Below, in pieces: positions 56,472 through 64,000 of a DNA stretch of 64,000 nt; within the stretch, counting starts at the first letter, position 1; every line of letters begins with the position of its first letter. The notes beneath the pieces were generated by a model. It saw nothing but the letters and a program-made list of their open reading frames with translations. It was not told the DNA's origin and made no database searches. The position numbers were made by a program, and so were the translations under genes. The DNA is from Oceanicella sp. SM1341 (GTDB lineage: Bacteria > Pseudomonadota > Alphaproteobacteria > Rhodobacterales > Rhodobacteraceae): NCBI RefSeq assembly GCF_003448965.1, contig NZ_QRGC01000004.1, positions 1-64,000 of the forward strand. Direction: 5' to 3'.

Positions 56472-56558
56472 GGGGCCCGAGCCGGGGCCCGAGCCGGACC
56501 CGAGCGCATAACTTCGACTTATCGAAAGCACGGCACAATATATTTGCGCCGTGCTTTC
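56472..56558. repeat. Tandem 12-base repeat and a large inverted repeat after the NCS2 gene
   Basis: GGGGCCCGAGCC occurs twice in tandem (56472-56483, 56484-56495) with a partial third copy. It is followed by GAAAGCACGGC (56524-56534), which pairs perfectly with GCCGTGCTTTC (56548-56558) around the AT-rich loop ACAATATATTTGC. No T run follows, so the inverted repeat is as likely an operator for the downstream dehydrogenase operon as a terminator. Confidence 0.6.
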
Positions 56559-56596
56559 CCCCGCGCCATGCTCCGCCGCGAAAGGATGGCGAGATC

Positions 56597-56899
56597 ATGG
56601 CGTTCACCAGACTGGCCGAGACCGGCCGCCCGCCCGTGGCCTTCACCGTGGACGGCATTGCCGCCGAGGGCTGCGAGGGCGATACCGTGATGGTGGCCCT
56701 GCTCACCGCCCGGGGGCACCTGCGCCGCGAGGAATTCGGCGGCACTCCGCGCGCCGGCTTCTGCATGATGGGCGCCTGCCAGGACTGCTGGGTGCGCCTC
56801 GCCGACGGCAGCCGCATCCGCGCCTGCACCACGCCGCTCAGCCCCGGCATGGACATCCGCATCGACACCCCGGAGGATACGTGGCCGACCCTCGCGTGA
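56597..56899 (+). CDS. (2Fe-2S)-binding subunit, HcnA/opine-oxidase small subunit type
   Basis: The 100-residue protein resembles the small subunit of HcnABC, octopine/nopaline oxidase and D-hydroxyproline dehydrogenase complexes. It has the TVDG ubiquitin-like start (FTVDGIAAEGCEGDTV) and the iron-sulfur cysteines in FCMMGACQDCWVRL followed by RACTTP. It passes electrons from the flavoprotein subunits. Its 3' end overlaps the next gene by 19 bases. Confidence 0.9.
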   Translation: MAFTRLAETGRPPVAFTVDGIAAEGCEGDTVMVALLTARGHLRREEFGGTPRAGFCMMGACQDCWVRLADGSRIRACTTPLSPGMDIRIDTPEDTWPTLA

Positions 56900-58254
56900 T
56901 CGTGCTCGGCGCCGGCCCCGCCGGGGTGCGCGCCGCCCAGACCCTTGTCGCCGCCGGCCTGCGGCCGGTGGTGATCGACGAGGCCCCCCGCGCCGGCGGC
57001 CAGATCTACCGCCGCCCGCCGCCGGGCTTCACCCGCTCCGCCGCCGCGCTCTACGGCACCGAGGCCGGCCGCGCCACCGCCGTGCACGAGGCGTTCGACG
57101 CGCTGAAGGCGCAGGTCGACTACCACCCCGAAACCCTCGCCTGGGCGATCTGGGACGGGGTGGTTCACGCCGCAAAGGGCGCCACCGCGCTCGAATTTCC
57201 CTATGACGCGCTGCTGCTCGCCACCGGCGCCACCGACCGGCTGATGCCCGTGCCCGGCTGGGACCAGGCCGGGGCATGGAGCCTCGGCGCCGCCCAGATC
57301 GCGCTCAAGGCCCAGGGCTGCGGCATCGGCCGGCGGGTGGTCTTCGCCGGCTCCGGCCCGCTGCTCTACCTCGTCGCCGCGCAATACGTGAAGGCCGGGG
57401 CCGAGGTGGCCGCCGTGCTCGACACCGCGCCGAAATCCGCCCAGATCCGCGCCCTGCCCGGGCTGATGGCGCGCCCCGCCGTGCTCGCCAAGGGGCTCGT
57501 GCTGCGGGCAAAACTGCTGCGCGCCGGCGTGCCCGTGCACCAGGGCGTCACCCTCACCCGCATCACCGGCAGCGGCGAGGCGGATGGCATCAGCTGGCGC
57601 GATGCGCGCGGCGCCGAGCATCACATCGCGGCCGAGGCGGTGGCCCTCGGCTGGCACCTGCGCCCTGAGACGCAGCTCGCCGATCTCGCCGGCTGCGCCC
57701 TGCGGCTCGACCCCGAGACCCGGCTCTGGCTGCCCGAGATCGACCCGGACGGGCGCAGCTCCGTGCCCCGCGTCTACCTCGCGGGTGACGGCGCGCGCCT
57801 GCTCGGCGCCGACGGGGCGGAAGCCGCGGGTCGCCTCGCCGCCCTCGCCGCACTGCAGGACATGGGCCGCCCGGTATCGGCTGCCGAGCAGGCCCGGCTG
57901 CGCCGCGAGATCGCCCGGATGGACCGTTTCCGCCGCGGCCTCGTCACCGCCTTCCCCTGGCCCGCCGCGCAGGCCGCAGCCCTCCCCGACGAGACGATGA
58001 TCTGCCGCTGCGAGGCGATCACCGCCGGCGAGATCCGCGCCGCCGTCACCGGCAAGGGGGCGAAAGAGATCAACCGCGCCAAGGCGTTGAGCCGGCTCGG
58101 CATGGGCCGCTGCCAGGGCCGGTTCTGCGGCGTGGCGGGGGCCGAGCTGATCGCCGCCGCCGCGGGCTGCGGGCTGGACGAGGTCGGGCGCATCCGCGGC
58201 CAGGCCCCGGTGAAGCCCCTGCCCGTCGCCGCCACGCCGGAGGGCGCGGCATGA
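56881..58254 (+). CDS. FAD/NAD(P)-dependent oxidoreductase, HcnB/opine-oxidase subunit A type
   Basis: The 457-residue subunit has a dinucleotide motif (VIVLGAGPAGVRAAQTL), a second one near the middle (VVFAGSGPLLYLVAAQYV) and a C-terminal BFD-like [2Fe-2S] domain with CRCE and RCQGRFC. GTG 56881 is chosen because GGAGG lies four bases before it; GTG 56896 (GTGA overlap) is an alternative. With its neighbours it should form a three-subunit amino-acid or opine-like dehydrogenase on the membrane. Confidence 0.9.
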   Translation: MADPRVIVLGAGPAGVRAAQTLVAAGLRPVVIDEAPRAGGQIYRRPPPGFTRSAAALYGTEAGRATAVHEAFDALKAQVDYHPETLAWAIWDGVVHAAKGATALEFPYDALLLATGATDRLMPVPGWDQAGAWSLGAAQIALKAQGCGIGRRVVFAGSGPLLYLVAAQYVKAGAEVAAVLDTAPKSAQIRALPGLMARPAVLAKGLVLRAKLLRAGVPVHQGVTLTRITGSGEADGISWRDARGAEHHIAAEAVALGWHLRPETQLADLAGCALRLDPETRLWLPEIDPDGRSSVPRVYLAGDGARLLGADGAEAAGRLAALAALQDMGRPVSAAEQARLRREIARMDRFRRGLVTAFPWPAAQAAALPDETMICRCEAITAGEIRAAVTGKGAKEINRAKALSRLGMGRCQGRFCGVAGAELIAAAAGCGLDEVGRIRGQAPVKPLPVAATPEGAA

Positions 58255-59375
58255 TCCGCACCGACGTGCTCGTGGTGGGCGGCGGGATCATGGGGGCGGC
58301 CACCGCCTTCTTCCTGCGCCGGCGCGGGATCTCCGTGGCGCTGGTCGAGCGCGCGCTCATCGGCCAGCAGGCGAGCGGGGTGAACTTCGGCAACGTCCGC
58401 CGCCAGGGCCGCTTCCTCGGCCAGCTCCCGCTCGCGCATCGCTCCCGCGCGCTCTGGGGCCGGCTGCCCGAGCTGGTGGGCGAGGATTGCGAGTTCACCG
58501 TCACCGGCCATGTGCGCATCGCCCGCGATGCCGCCGGGGTGCAGCGCCTCACCGACTACGCCGAGGCCGCGCGCCCGCTGGGGCTGGAGCTGGAACTGCT
58601 CACCCCCAACATGCTGCGCAGCCGCTTCCCCTTCTTCGGGCCGGAGGTCACCATCGGCTCCTATTCGCCGCATGACGGGCAGGCGAATCCCCGCCTCGTT
58701 GCGCCTGCCTTCGGGCGCGCGGCGGCGCGGGCGGGCGCGCAGGTGTTCGAGGGCACCGAGATCGTCTCGCTCACGCATGGCAGCACCGGCTTCGAGGCCG
58801 AGACCGCCGACGGGCAGCGCCTCAGCGCCCCCGTGGCGGTGGTGACCGCGGGCGGCTGGGCCGACCGCCTCTCCGCCGCCCTCGGCGAGCCGGTGCCGCT
58901 GGAGCTGCACGCGCCGCAGATGGCGGTGACCGAGCCGCTGCCCCACCGCATCACCCCGGTGATCGGCATCTCCACCGAGATCCAGGAGGAGGGGCTCTAC
59001 ATCCGCCAGGTGGAGCGCGGCAACGTGGTGTTCGGCGGCGGCCGGCGCGGCGCCATCGTCGATGGCCGCGCGAAGGCCGTACCGTCGAACCTGCTGCTCC
59101 AGCTGCGCGAGCTGCAGCGCTTCCTGCCCGGCACGCGGCATGCCCGCATCATCCGCACCTGGGCGGGAGTGGAGAGCTACCTGCCCGACCACCTGCCGGT
59201 GATCGGCCCCAGCGCCCGCGTGCCCGGCCTGCACTATGCCTTCGGCTTCTGCGGCCACGGCTTCCAGCTCGGCCCCGGCGTGGGCGACGTGCTGGCCGAG
59301 ATCATCGACACCGGGCGCACCGACGTGCCGCTGGAGCCCTTCTCCATCGCCCGCTTCGCCGCTCCCATGCCATAA
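58251..59375 (+). CDS. FAD-dependent oxidoreductase (DAO family), HcnC/opine-oxidase subunit B type
   Basis: The 374-residue D-amino-acid-oxidase-like subunit has GGGIMGAATAFFL at the N-terminus, GGWADRLSAALGEPVPLE in the middle, and ends with PVIGPSARVPGLHYAFGFCGHGFQLGPGVG. It probably holds the site that oxidises the C-N bond of the substrate. It overlaps the previous gene by ATGA. The transporter genes downstream suggest the substrate is imported from outside. Confidence 0.9.
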   Translation: MIRTDVLVVGGGIMGAATAFFLRRRGISVALVERALIGQQASGVNFGNVRRQGRFLGQLPLAHRSRALWGRLPELVGEDCEFTVTGHVRIARDAAGVQRLTDYAEAARPLGLELELLTPNMLRSRFPFFGPEVTIGSYSPHDGQANPRLVAPAFGRAAARAGAQVFEGTEIVSLTHGSTGFEAETADGQRLSAPVAVVTAGGWADRLSAALGEPVPLELHAPQMAVTEPLPHRITPVIGISTEIQEEGLYIRQVERGNVVFGGGRRGAIVDGRAKAVPSNLLLQLRELQRFLPGTRHARIIRTWAGVESYLPDHLPVIGPSARVPGLHYAFGFCGHGFQLGPGVGDVLAEIIDTGRTDVPLEPFSIARFAAPMP

Positions 59376-59481
59376 TGGCAGATTATTCCTCGGGGGCACT
59401 TTTTAATTTCCGTGTAGCGCCATCGCGTGGTGAAATCGTATGCGAAGGCCGCCGCCCGGCCCAGTTCCGAAACCAGTGGGG

Positions 59482-60564
59482 ATGACCACCGACATGTCCA
59501 ATTCCGTCCTCTCGGTCCGCAATGCGGTGAAACGCTACGGCCCGGTGCGGGCGCTCGACGACGTCTCGCTCGAGATCGGCGACGGCGAGTTCCTCACCCT
59601 GCTGGGCCCCTCCGGCTCCGGCAAGACCACGCTGCTCACCGCCATCGCGGGCTTCACCGAGCTCGATTCCGGCTCGCTGTCGCTGCGCGGCACCGACATC
59701 ACCGGCCAGACGCCGGACAAGCGCAACTTCGGCATGGTGTTCCAGGGCTACGCGCTGTTCCCGAACATGACCGTGGCCGGCAACATCGCCTTCCCGCTGA
59801 AGGTGCGGAAGTGGAACTCCTCCGACATCAACACCCGCGTGGCCGAGTGCCTCGCCCTGGTGCAGATGGAGAAATACGCCGACCGCCTGCCCAGCCAGCT
59901 CTCCGGCGGGCAGCAGCAGCGCGTGGCGCTGGCGCGGGCGCTGTCGTTCCGCCCCTCGGTGCTGCTGCTCGACGAGCCGCTCTCCGCGCTCGACAAGAAG
60001 CTGCGCGCCGACCTGCAGTGGGAGCTGAAGGACCTGCACCGCCAGCTCGGCGTCACCTTCATCTACGTCACGCACGACCAGGACGAGGCGCTGTCGATGT
60101 CCGACCGGATCGTGATCCTGAAGGACGGCTCGATCCAGCAGATCGGCGGCCCGGGCGAGCTCTACAACGCGCCGCGCACCCCCTTCGTGGCCGATTTCCT
60201 CGGCAAGTCGAACTTCATCGAGGCCGAGGTGACCGGCGGCGCCCCCGGCGCGGTGCAGTGCGCTGCGGGGGGCGAGAGCTTCACCGTGGCCTCCGCCGCG
60301 GCACCGGCCACCGGCAGCCGCCGCAAGCTCGCCCTGCGCCCCGAGCGGGTGCGCATCGGCGCGCCGGGCGCGGAGGCCTTCACCGGCCAGGTGCGCCAGC
60401 TCTCCTACCTGGGCGAGCGCGCGCATGTCATCGTCACCCACCCGGGCCTGGGCGAGATCCTCGTCTCCTGCCCGACCTGGAAGGCCGGGATCACCCCCGA
60501 GCCCGGACTCGGCGTCTCTTTCGGCTGGGACAGCGACGCCTGCGTGTTCCTCGAGGACGCGTGA
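59482..60564 (+). CDS. Spermidine/putrescine-type ABC transporter ATPase (PotA-like)
   Basis: The 360-residue ATPase has Walker A GPSGSGKTT (42-50), signature LSGGQQQRVALARAL and LLLDEPLSALDKKLR, then a C-terminal TOBE domain (KLALRPERVRIG, LSYLGERAHVIV). This is the PotA/FbpC layout. The start is uncertain among ATG 59440, 59482 and 59494, none with a well-placed ribosome binding site. It is the first gene of the PotABCD-like set, 106 bases after the dehydrogenase. Confidence 0.9.
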   Translation: MTTDMSNSVLSVRNAVKRYGPVRALDDVSLEIGDGEFLTLLGPSGSGKTTLLTAIAGFTELDSGSLSLRGTDITGQTPDKRNFGMVFQGYALFPNMTVAGNIAFPLKVRKWNSSDINTRVAECLALVQMEKYADRLPSQLSGGQQQRVALARALSFRPSVLLLDEPLSALDKKLRADLQWELKDLHRQLGVTFIYVTHDQDEALSMSDRIVILKDGSIQQIGGPGELYNAPRTPFVADFLGKSNFIEAEVTGGAPGAVQCAAGGESFTVASAAAPATGSRRKLALRPERVRIGAPGAEAFTGQVRQLSYLGERAHVIVTHPGLGEILVSCPTWKAGITPEPGLGVSFGWDSDACVFLEDA

Positions 60565-60595
60565 AGAACACCAGCCTTCAACAAGGAGCTTTCCG

Positions 60596-61729
60596 ATGAC
60601 TGATTCCGTCGATCACGAATTCCGCAGGGACCTCGTCGAGGTTGCCGCGCACCGCTACCGCGAAGGCCGGCTGACCCGCCGCGGCTTCATCGCCGCGCTC
60701 GGCGCGCTCGGCGTGCTGCCGATGATGGGCAAGGGCGCGATGGCCCAGGCCAGCGAGCTGGTCATCGTGAACTGGGGCGGCACCGCCGCCGACATCATCA
60801 AGGAAGTCCTCGGCGACACCTACACCGCCGAGACCGGCGTGCCGGTGGTGATCGACGGCTCCGGCCCCTCGGCCGGCAAGATCCGCGCCATGGTCGAGAG
60901 CGGCGCCGTGGTCTGGGACGTGTGCGACAGCGGCCCGGGCTCGGCCATCATCCTCGGCCAGCAGGGCGTGATCCAGCCGATCGACTACAACGTGGTCGAC
61001 AAGTCCAAGGTCATCGAGGGCGCCACCTGGGAATACGGCGTGGGCAACTACGTCTACTCCTACGTGCTGGCGTCGAATCCGAAGATGCTGGGCGGCAACA
61101 CCCCGCAGACCTGGGCCGACGTGTGGAACGTGAAGGACTTCCCCGGCATGCGCACCTTCCGCAAGTCGGTGCGCGGCATGCTCGAGAGCGCCACCATGGC
61201 GATGGGCGTGGCGCCCGAGGACGTCTACGAGGCGCTCGGCACCCAGGACGGCATCGACGCCGCGATCGACAAGTTCCGCCAGCTGCGCGAGAACATCATC
61301 GTCTGGGGCTCGGGCTCGGACAGCCAGAACCTGTTCCTGCAGGAAGAGGTGTCGATGGGCAACATCTGGTCGACCCGCGCCCACCTGCTGAAGGACGAGA
61401 TGGAAGAGGGCAGCTTCACCGTCACGTTCAACGGCGGCGTGCTGTCGCCCGGTGTCTGGGTGGTGCCGAACGACAACCCGGCCGGCACCGAGGAAGCGAT
61501 GAAGTTCATCGCCTTCGCGCAGGACCCCGAGCTGCAGGTGAAATGGCTCGAGCTCATCGGCTCCGGCCCGGCAAACCCCGCGGCCTCGCCGCTGGTGCCG
61601 GACGCGCTGAAGCCCTGGAACCCGTCCTCGCCCGAGAACCTCGCGACGCAGATCCTCTACAACGACGAGTGGTACGCCAAGAACCAGATCGCCGCCGAGG
61701 AACTCTACGTCGACGCGCTGATCAACTGA
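60596..61729 (+). CDS. ABC transporter substrate-binding protein, PotD-like, Tat-exported
   Basis: The 377-residue protein has a Tat signal preceded by a ~30-residue charged leader (EGRLTRRGFIAALGALGVL, cleavage near AMAQA). It has the PotD/F-type sequence ELVIVNWGGTAADIIKEVL, MVESGAVVWDVCDSG and YNDEWYAKNQ near the end. AAGGAG precedes ATG 60596. The ligand may be a polyamine, an amino compound or a nucleobase-derived molecule matching the dehydrogenase and amidohydrolase. Confidence 0.92.
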   Translation: MTDSVDHEFRRDLVEVAAHRYREGRLTRRGFIAALGALGVLPMMGKGAMAQASELVIVNWGGTAADIIKEVLGDTYTAETGVPVVIDGSGPSAGKIRAMVESGAVVWDVCDSGPGSAIILGQQGVIQPIDYNVVDKSKVIEGATWEYGVGNYVYSYVLASNPKMLGGNTPQTWADVWNVKDFPGMRTFRKSVRGMLESATMAMGVAPEDVYEALGTQDGIDAAIDKFRQLRENIIVWGSGSDSQNLFLQEEVSMGNIWSTRAHLLKDEMEEGSFTVTFNGGVLSPGVWVVPNDNPAGTEEAMKFIAFAQDPELQVKWLELIGSGPANPAASPLVPDALKPWNPSSPENLATQILYNDEWYAKNQIAAEELYVDALIN

Positions 61730-61764
61730 TACCGGCGCGCGCCGCCGACCGGCCCTTCCTCCGC

Positions 61765-61847
61765 CGCCCCGGGCCTGACCCGGGGCCTCCCGGCCTCCGC
61801 CGGGGGATGCGCGGGGAGCTTCGAGGCCCCGGGTCAAGCCCGGGGCG
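61765..61847. repeat. 25-bp inverted repeat in the spacer between binding-protein and permease genes
   Basis: The arm at 61765-61789 (starts CGCCCCGGGCCTGACCC) pairs with 61823-61847 with one mismatch. The 33-base loop contains its own small hairpin (CCGGC-CTCC-GCCGG). The structure fills the 170-base gap after the PotD-like gene. It probably limits read-through to the permeases or protects the upstream mRNA, or it may be a dispersed REP-type element. Confidence 0.75.
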
Positions 61848-61899
61848 CCGGGGCGCGGGGGCGGGGGCGGCGCGCTCCCTGCCGCACCGGAGGGGACAC

Positions 61900-62748
61900 A
61901 TGACACCCGGCCTGCTCACCGACCGCCACCGCTACTGGCTCCTGATCCTGCCCGCGCTGGCGGTGATGATCATCTTCTACATCTGGCCGCTGGTGAACAT
62001 CCTCGGCATCTCGGTCACCGAGCCGGAGCCGGGCCTGGGCAACTATGCCCTCCTCGCCGAAAGCCGGCCGATCCAGACCAGCTTCATCATCACCTTCCGG
62101 GTGGCGGCGATCACCACCGTGTTCTGCCTGGTGCTGGGCTACATCGTGTCCTACGCCATCTACAACGCCTCGAAGCGCGGCGTGGGGCTGATGGTGGCCC
62201 TCGTGCTGCTGCCGTTCTGGATCTCGGTGCTCATCCGCTCCTTCTCCTGGATCGTGCTGCTGGGCCGCTCGGGGCTGGTGAACGACGCGTTGATGGGCAT
62301 GGGGCTGATCGACCGGCCCCTGCGGCTGATGCACAACGAGTTCGGCGTGCTCATCGCCATGGTGCACGTGATGCTGCCCTTCGCGGTGCTGCCGATCATG
62401 GCCAACATGAAGGGCATCGACCGCTCCTTCGTGAACGCGGCCCGCGGCCTCGGCGCCTCCGAGTGGACCGCCTTCTGGCAGGTCTACTTCCCGCAGACCA
62501 AGCCCGGCGTGCTCTCGGCCGCGCTGCTGGTCTTCGTGCTCTCGCTCGGCTTCTACATCACCCCGGCGCTGCTGGGCGGCGGCCGCGTGCTGATGATTTC
62601 CGAATACATCACCTACCAGATCCAGGAGTTCCTCAAGTGGGGCACCGGGACGATGCTCTCCGTCACCCTGCTGGTGGCCACGGGCGTGGTGATCCTTGCC
62701 GCCGCGCGCTTCGTGAACCTGCGCCGCGCCTTCCTGGAGAGAGGCTGA
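61900..62748 (+). CDS. ABC transporter permease, PotB-like
   Basis: The 282-residue permease has six membrane helices, the first being YWLLILPALAVMIIFYIWPL. Its EAA loop (NAARGLGASEWTAFWQVYFPQTKPG) is the ATPase contact. GGAGGGG precedes ATG 61900. It forms a heterodimer with the next permease, whose gene begins at a TGATG junction. Confidence 0.93.
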   Translation: MTPGLLTDRHRYWLLILPALAVMIIFYIWPLVNILGISVTEPEPGLGNYALLAESRPIQTSFIITFRVAAITTVFCLVLGYIVSYAIYNASKRGVGLMVALVLLPFWISVLIRSFSWIVLLGRSGLVNDALMGMGLIDRPLRLMHNEFGVLIAMVHVMLPFAVLPIMANMKGIDRSFVNAARGLGASEWTAFWQVYFPQTKPGVLSAALLVFVLSLGFYITPALLGGGRVLMISEYITYQIQEFLKWGTGTMLSVTLLVATGVVILAAARFVNLRRAFLERG

Positions 62749-63524
62749 TGCACAACCGCTCCTTCTTCCGCATCTTCATGCAGACGGGTGCGTGGCTGAT
62801 CCTCGCCTTCCTGCTGCTGCCGATGCTGGTGGTGATCCCGGTCTCGCTCACCGACAAGAGCTACATCTCGCTGCCCCAGGACGGGCTGTCGATGCAGCAT
62901 TACACCAACTATTTCACCTCGGCGGAGTGGCTCTGGGCCACGGGCACCAGCCTGTTCATCGGCGTGGGCGTGGCGCTCTGCGCCACGGTGCTGGGCACCG
63001 CCTTCGCCATCGGCTGCTGGTTCCTCTCCGACCGGATGTCGACCATCGCGCGCTGGATCCTGATCACCCCCATCCTGGTGCCGCCGGTGGTGCAGTCGCT
63101 CGGCTTCTACCGCTTCTGGGTGCAGCTCGGGCTGATCGACACCTATACCGGCGTGATCCTCGCCCACACGCTGCTGGCCCTGCCCTATGTCTCCATCTCG
63201 GTCTTCGCGGCACTGGCAAACCTTGATCGGCGCATCCCGCAGGCGGCGCGCTCGCTCGGCGCCTCGGTCTGGACCACGGTGATCTCGGTGGTGGTGCCGG
63301 CGGCAAAGCCGGGCATGATGGCCGGCGCGATCTTCGCCTTCATCGTGTCCTTCGACGAGATCGTCGGCGTGCTGTTCATCACCGTGCGCAACGTGCAGAC
63401 CCTGCCGAAGATGATCTGGCAGGGCATCCAGGACAACATCGACCCCACCATCGCCGCGGTGGCGACCGTGCTCACGGTTATCACCCTGGTGCTGATGGCG
63501 GTGGGGGCGCTGCGCAAGTCATGA
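62748..63524 (+). CDS. ABC transporter permease, PotC-like
   Basis: The 258-residue permease has six helices (ILAFLLLPMLVVIPVSLTD first) and an EAA loop (QAARSLGASVWTTVISVVVPAAKPG). It completes the PotABCD-like importer. Its stop overlaps the start of the amidohydrolase gene by ATGA, tying transport to catabolism. Confidence 0.93.
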   Translation: MHNRSFFRIFMQTGAWLILAFLLLPMLVVIPVSLTDKSYISLPQDGLSMQHYTNYFTSAEWLWATGTSLFIGVGVALCATVLGTAFAIGCWFLSDRMSTIARWILITPILVPPVVQSLGFYRFWVQLGLIDTYTGVILAHTLLALPYVSISVFAALANLDRRIPQAARSLGASVWTTVISVVVPAAKPGMMAGAIFAFIVSFDEIVGVLFITVRNVQTLPKMIWQGIQDNIDPTIAAVATVLTVITLVLMAVGALRKS

Positions 63525-64000
63525 CCCGCCTGCTGCTGCGCGACGCGCGCTACATTGCCCATGACGGCACCGGCCCGGTGCTGCGCGCCGGCCATATCGC
63601 CATCGAGGGTGACCGGATCGTCGCCCTGCCCGAGACACTCGAGGGCAGCGATTTCGAGAGCTTCGAGCCGGTGGAGTGCTCCACGAAAGCCGTCTCGCCC
63701 GGCTTCATCAACGCCCATACCCACGCGGTGCTGCTGGCGCTGCGCGGCACGGTGGAGGACATCGAGGGCAACCTCGTCTACCAGTACATGGTGCCGGCGA
63801 GCTACCTGCTGGAACCGCATGAGCGCGCCGCCATCGCCCGGCTCGCCTGCGTGGAGGCGATCCGCTGCGGCACCACCACCATGGTCGACCCGCTGCGCCA
63901 CGTGGCCGATTACGCGCCCGCGATGATCGACACCGGCATGCGCCTGTGGCTGGCCGAAAGCTGCGCCGACGCGGTGACCACCGAGGTGGGCCGCGGCACC
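63521..64000 (+). CDS. Amidohydrolase family protein, TRZ/ATZ deaminase type (3' end outside window)
   Basis: Only the first 160 residues are visible and the frame is open at the window edge. An N-terminal beta domain (LLLRDARYIAHDG, IAIEGDRIVALPE) is followed by the metal motif PGFINAHTHAVLLALRG with H66 and H68, then EAIRCGTTTMVDP. This is the pattern of cytosine/guanine/methylthioadenosine deaminases and triazine hydrolases. It is coupled to the ABC permease by a four-base overlap. An imported nitrogen-rich ring or amide compound is a likely substrate. Confidence 0.87.
   Translation, partial: MTRLLLRDARYIAHDGTGPVLRAGHIAIEGDRIVALPETLEGSDFESFEPVECSTKAVSPGFINAHTHAVLLALRGTVEDIEGNLVYQYMVPASYLLEPHERAAIARLACVEAIRCGTTTMVDPLRHVADYAPAMIDTGMRLWLAESCADAVTTEVGRGT

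Overview
The window is very GC-rich (roughly 70% by eye), densely coded and almost entirely chromosomal-metabolic in character. Gene style, the many ABC and TRAP solute transporters and the 4-base ATGA/GTGA gene overlaps suggest a free-living alphaproteobacterium, most likely a Rhodobacterales/Paracoccaceae member. This is an inference: there is no rRNA, tRNA or ribosomal protein gene here to settle it. I saw no insertion sequence, phage gene, integrase or CRISPR array.

Layout: 3-1568 is the tail of a large coiled-coil SMC/YhaN-like ATPase, cut by the window edge. 1581-2756 is a TetR regulator divergent from a RidA-fold protein, with three matching palindromes between them. 2816-11763 (minus) is a dipeptide/oligopeptide ABC operon (substrate protein, two permeases, fused double ATPase) carrying three metallohydrolases (M81, M20D, M20). 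A fourth hydrolase (M20) is divergent at 12126-13415. 13619-15698 (minus) is a bufferin-type operon: DUF2282 precursor, DUF692/MNIO enzyme and DUF2063 partner. 16079-18661 is a CPA1 Na+/H+ antiporter with a C-terminal cyclic-nucleotide-binding-like domain.

18639-37475 is an aromatic-acid island. A minus-strand arm (kynurenine-formamidase-like hydrolase, thiolase, 3-hydroxyacyl-CoA dehydrogenase, enoyl-CoA hydratase) diverges, across a 30-bp palindrome, from a plus-strand operon. That operon encodes a 2-aminobenzoyl-CoA monooxygenase/reductase-type fusion, SDR, MarR regulator, atypical crotonase, acyl-CoA dehydrogenase, benzoate-CoA-ligase-family enzyme, hotdog thioesterase and RidA. Together they resemble the aerobic 2-aminobenzoyl-CoA (anthranilate) pathway known from Azoarcus evansii. 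Next to it a minus-strand livKHMGF-type ABC operon ends in a cupin and an FAD aromatic hydroxylase, probably importing and attacking a related aromatic acid.

37855-38691 is an aldo/keto reductase. 38842-42191 (minus) is a nikKMLQO nickel ECF transporter operon preceded by a textbook NikR operator laid over its promoter. 42297-48146 (minus) with the divergent LacI gene at 48271 is a sugar-acid catabolic cluster: TRAP transporter, VOC protein, RuBisCO-like protein and DUF1537 kinase. 49428-53200 holds a second TRAP system whose binding protein faces its permease genes, with a secreted protein made of two cysteine repeats between them. 53569-54660 is a MarR regulator and a YitT-like membrane protein. 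55068-64000 (plus) holds an NCS2 nucleobase permease, a three-subunit HcnABC/opine-oxidase-like dehydrogenase, a PotABCD-like ABC transporter and the start of a TRZ/ATZ-type amidohydrolase.

The most interesting items are the bufferin operon lacking a DoxX gene, the RuBisCO-like/kinase cluster, the anthranilate island with a crotonase lacking both usual glutamates and a RidA lacking its arginine, the two interleaved inverted repeats near 11.97 kb, and the duplicated-cysteine protein between the TRAP genes.
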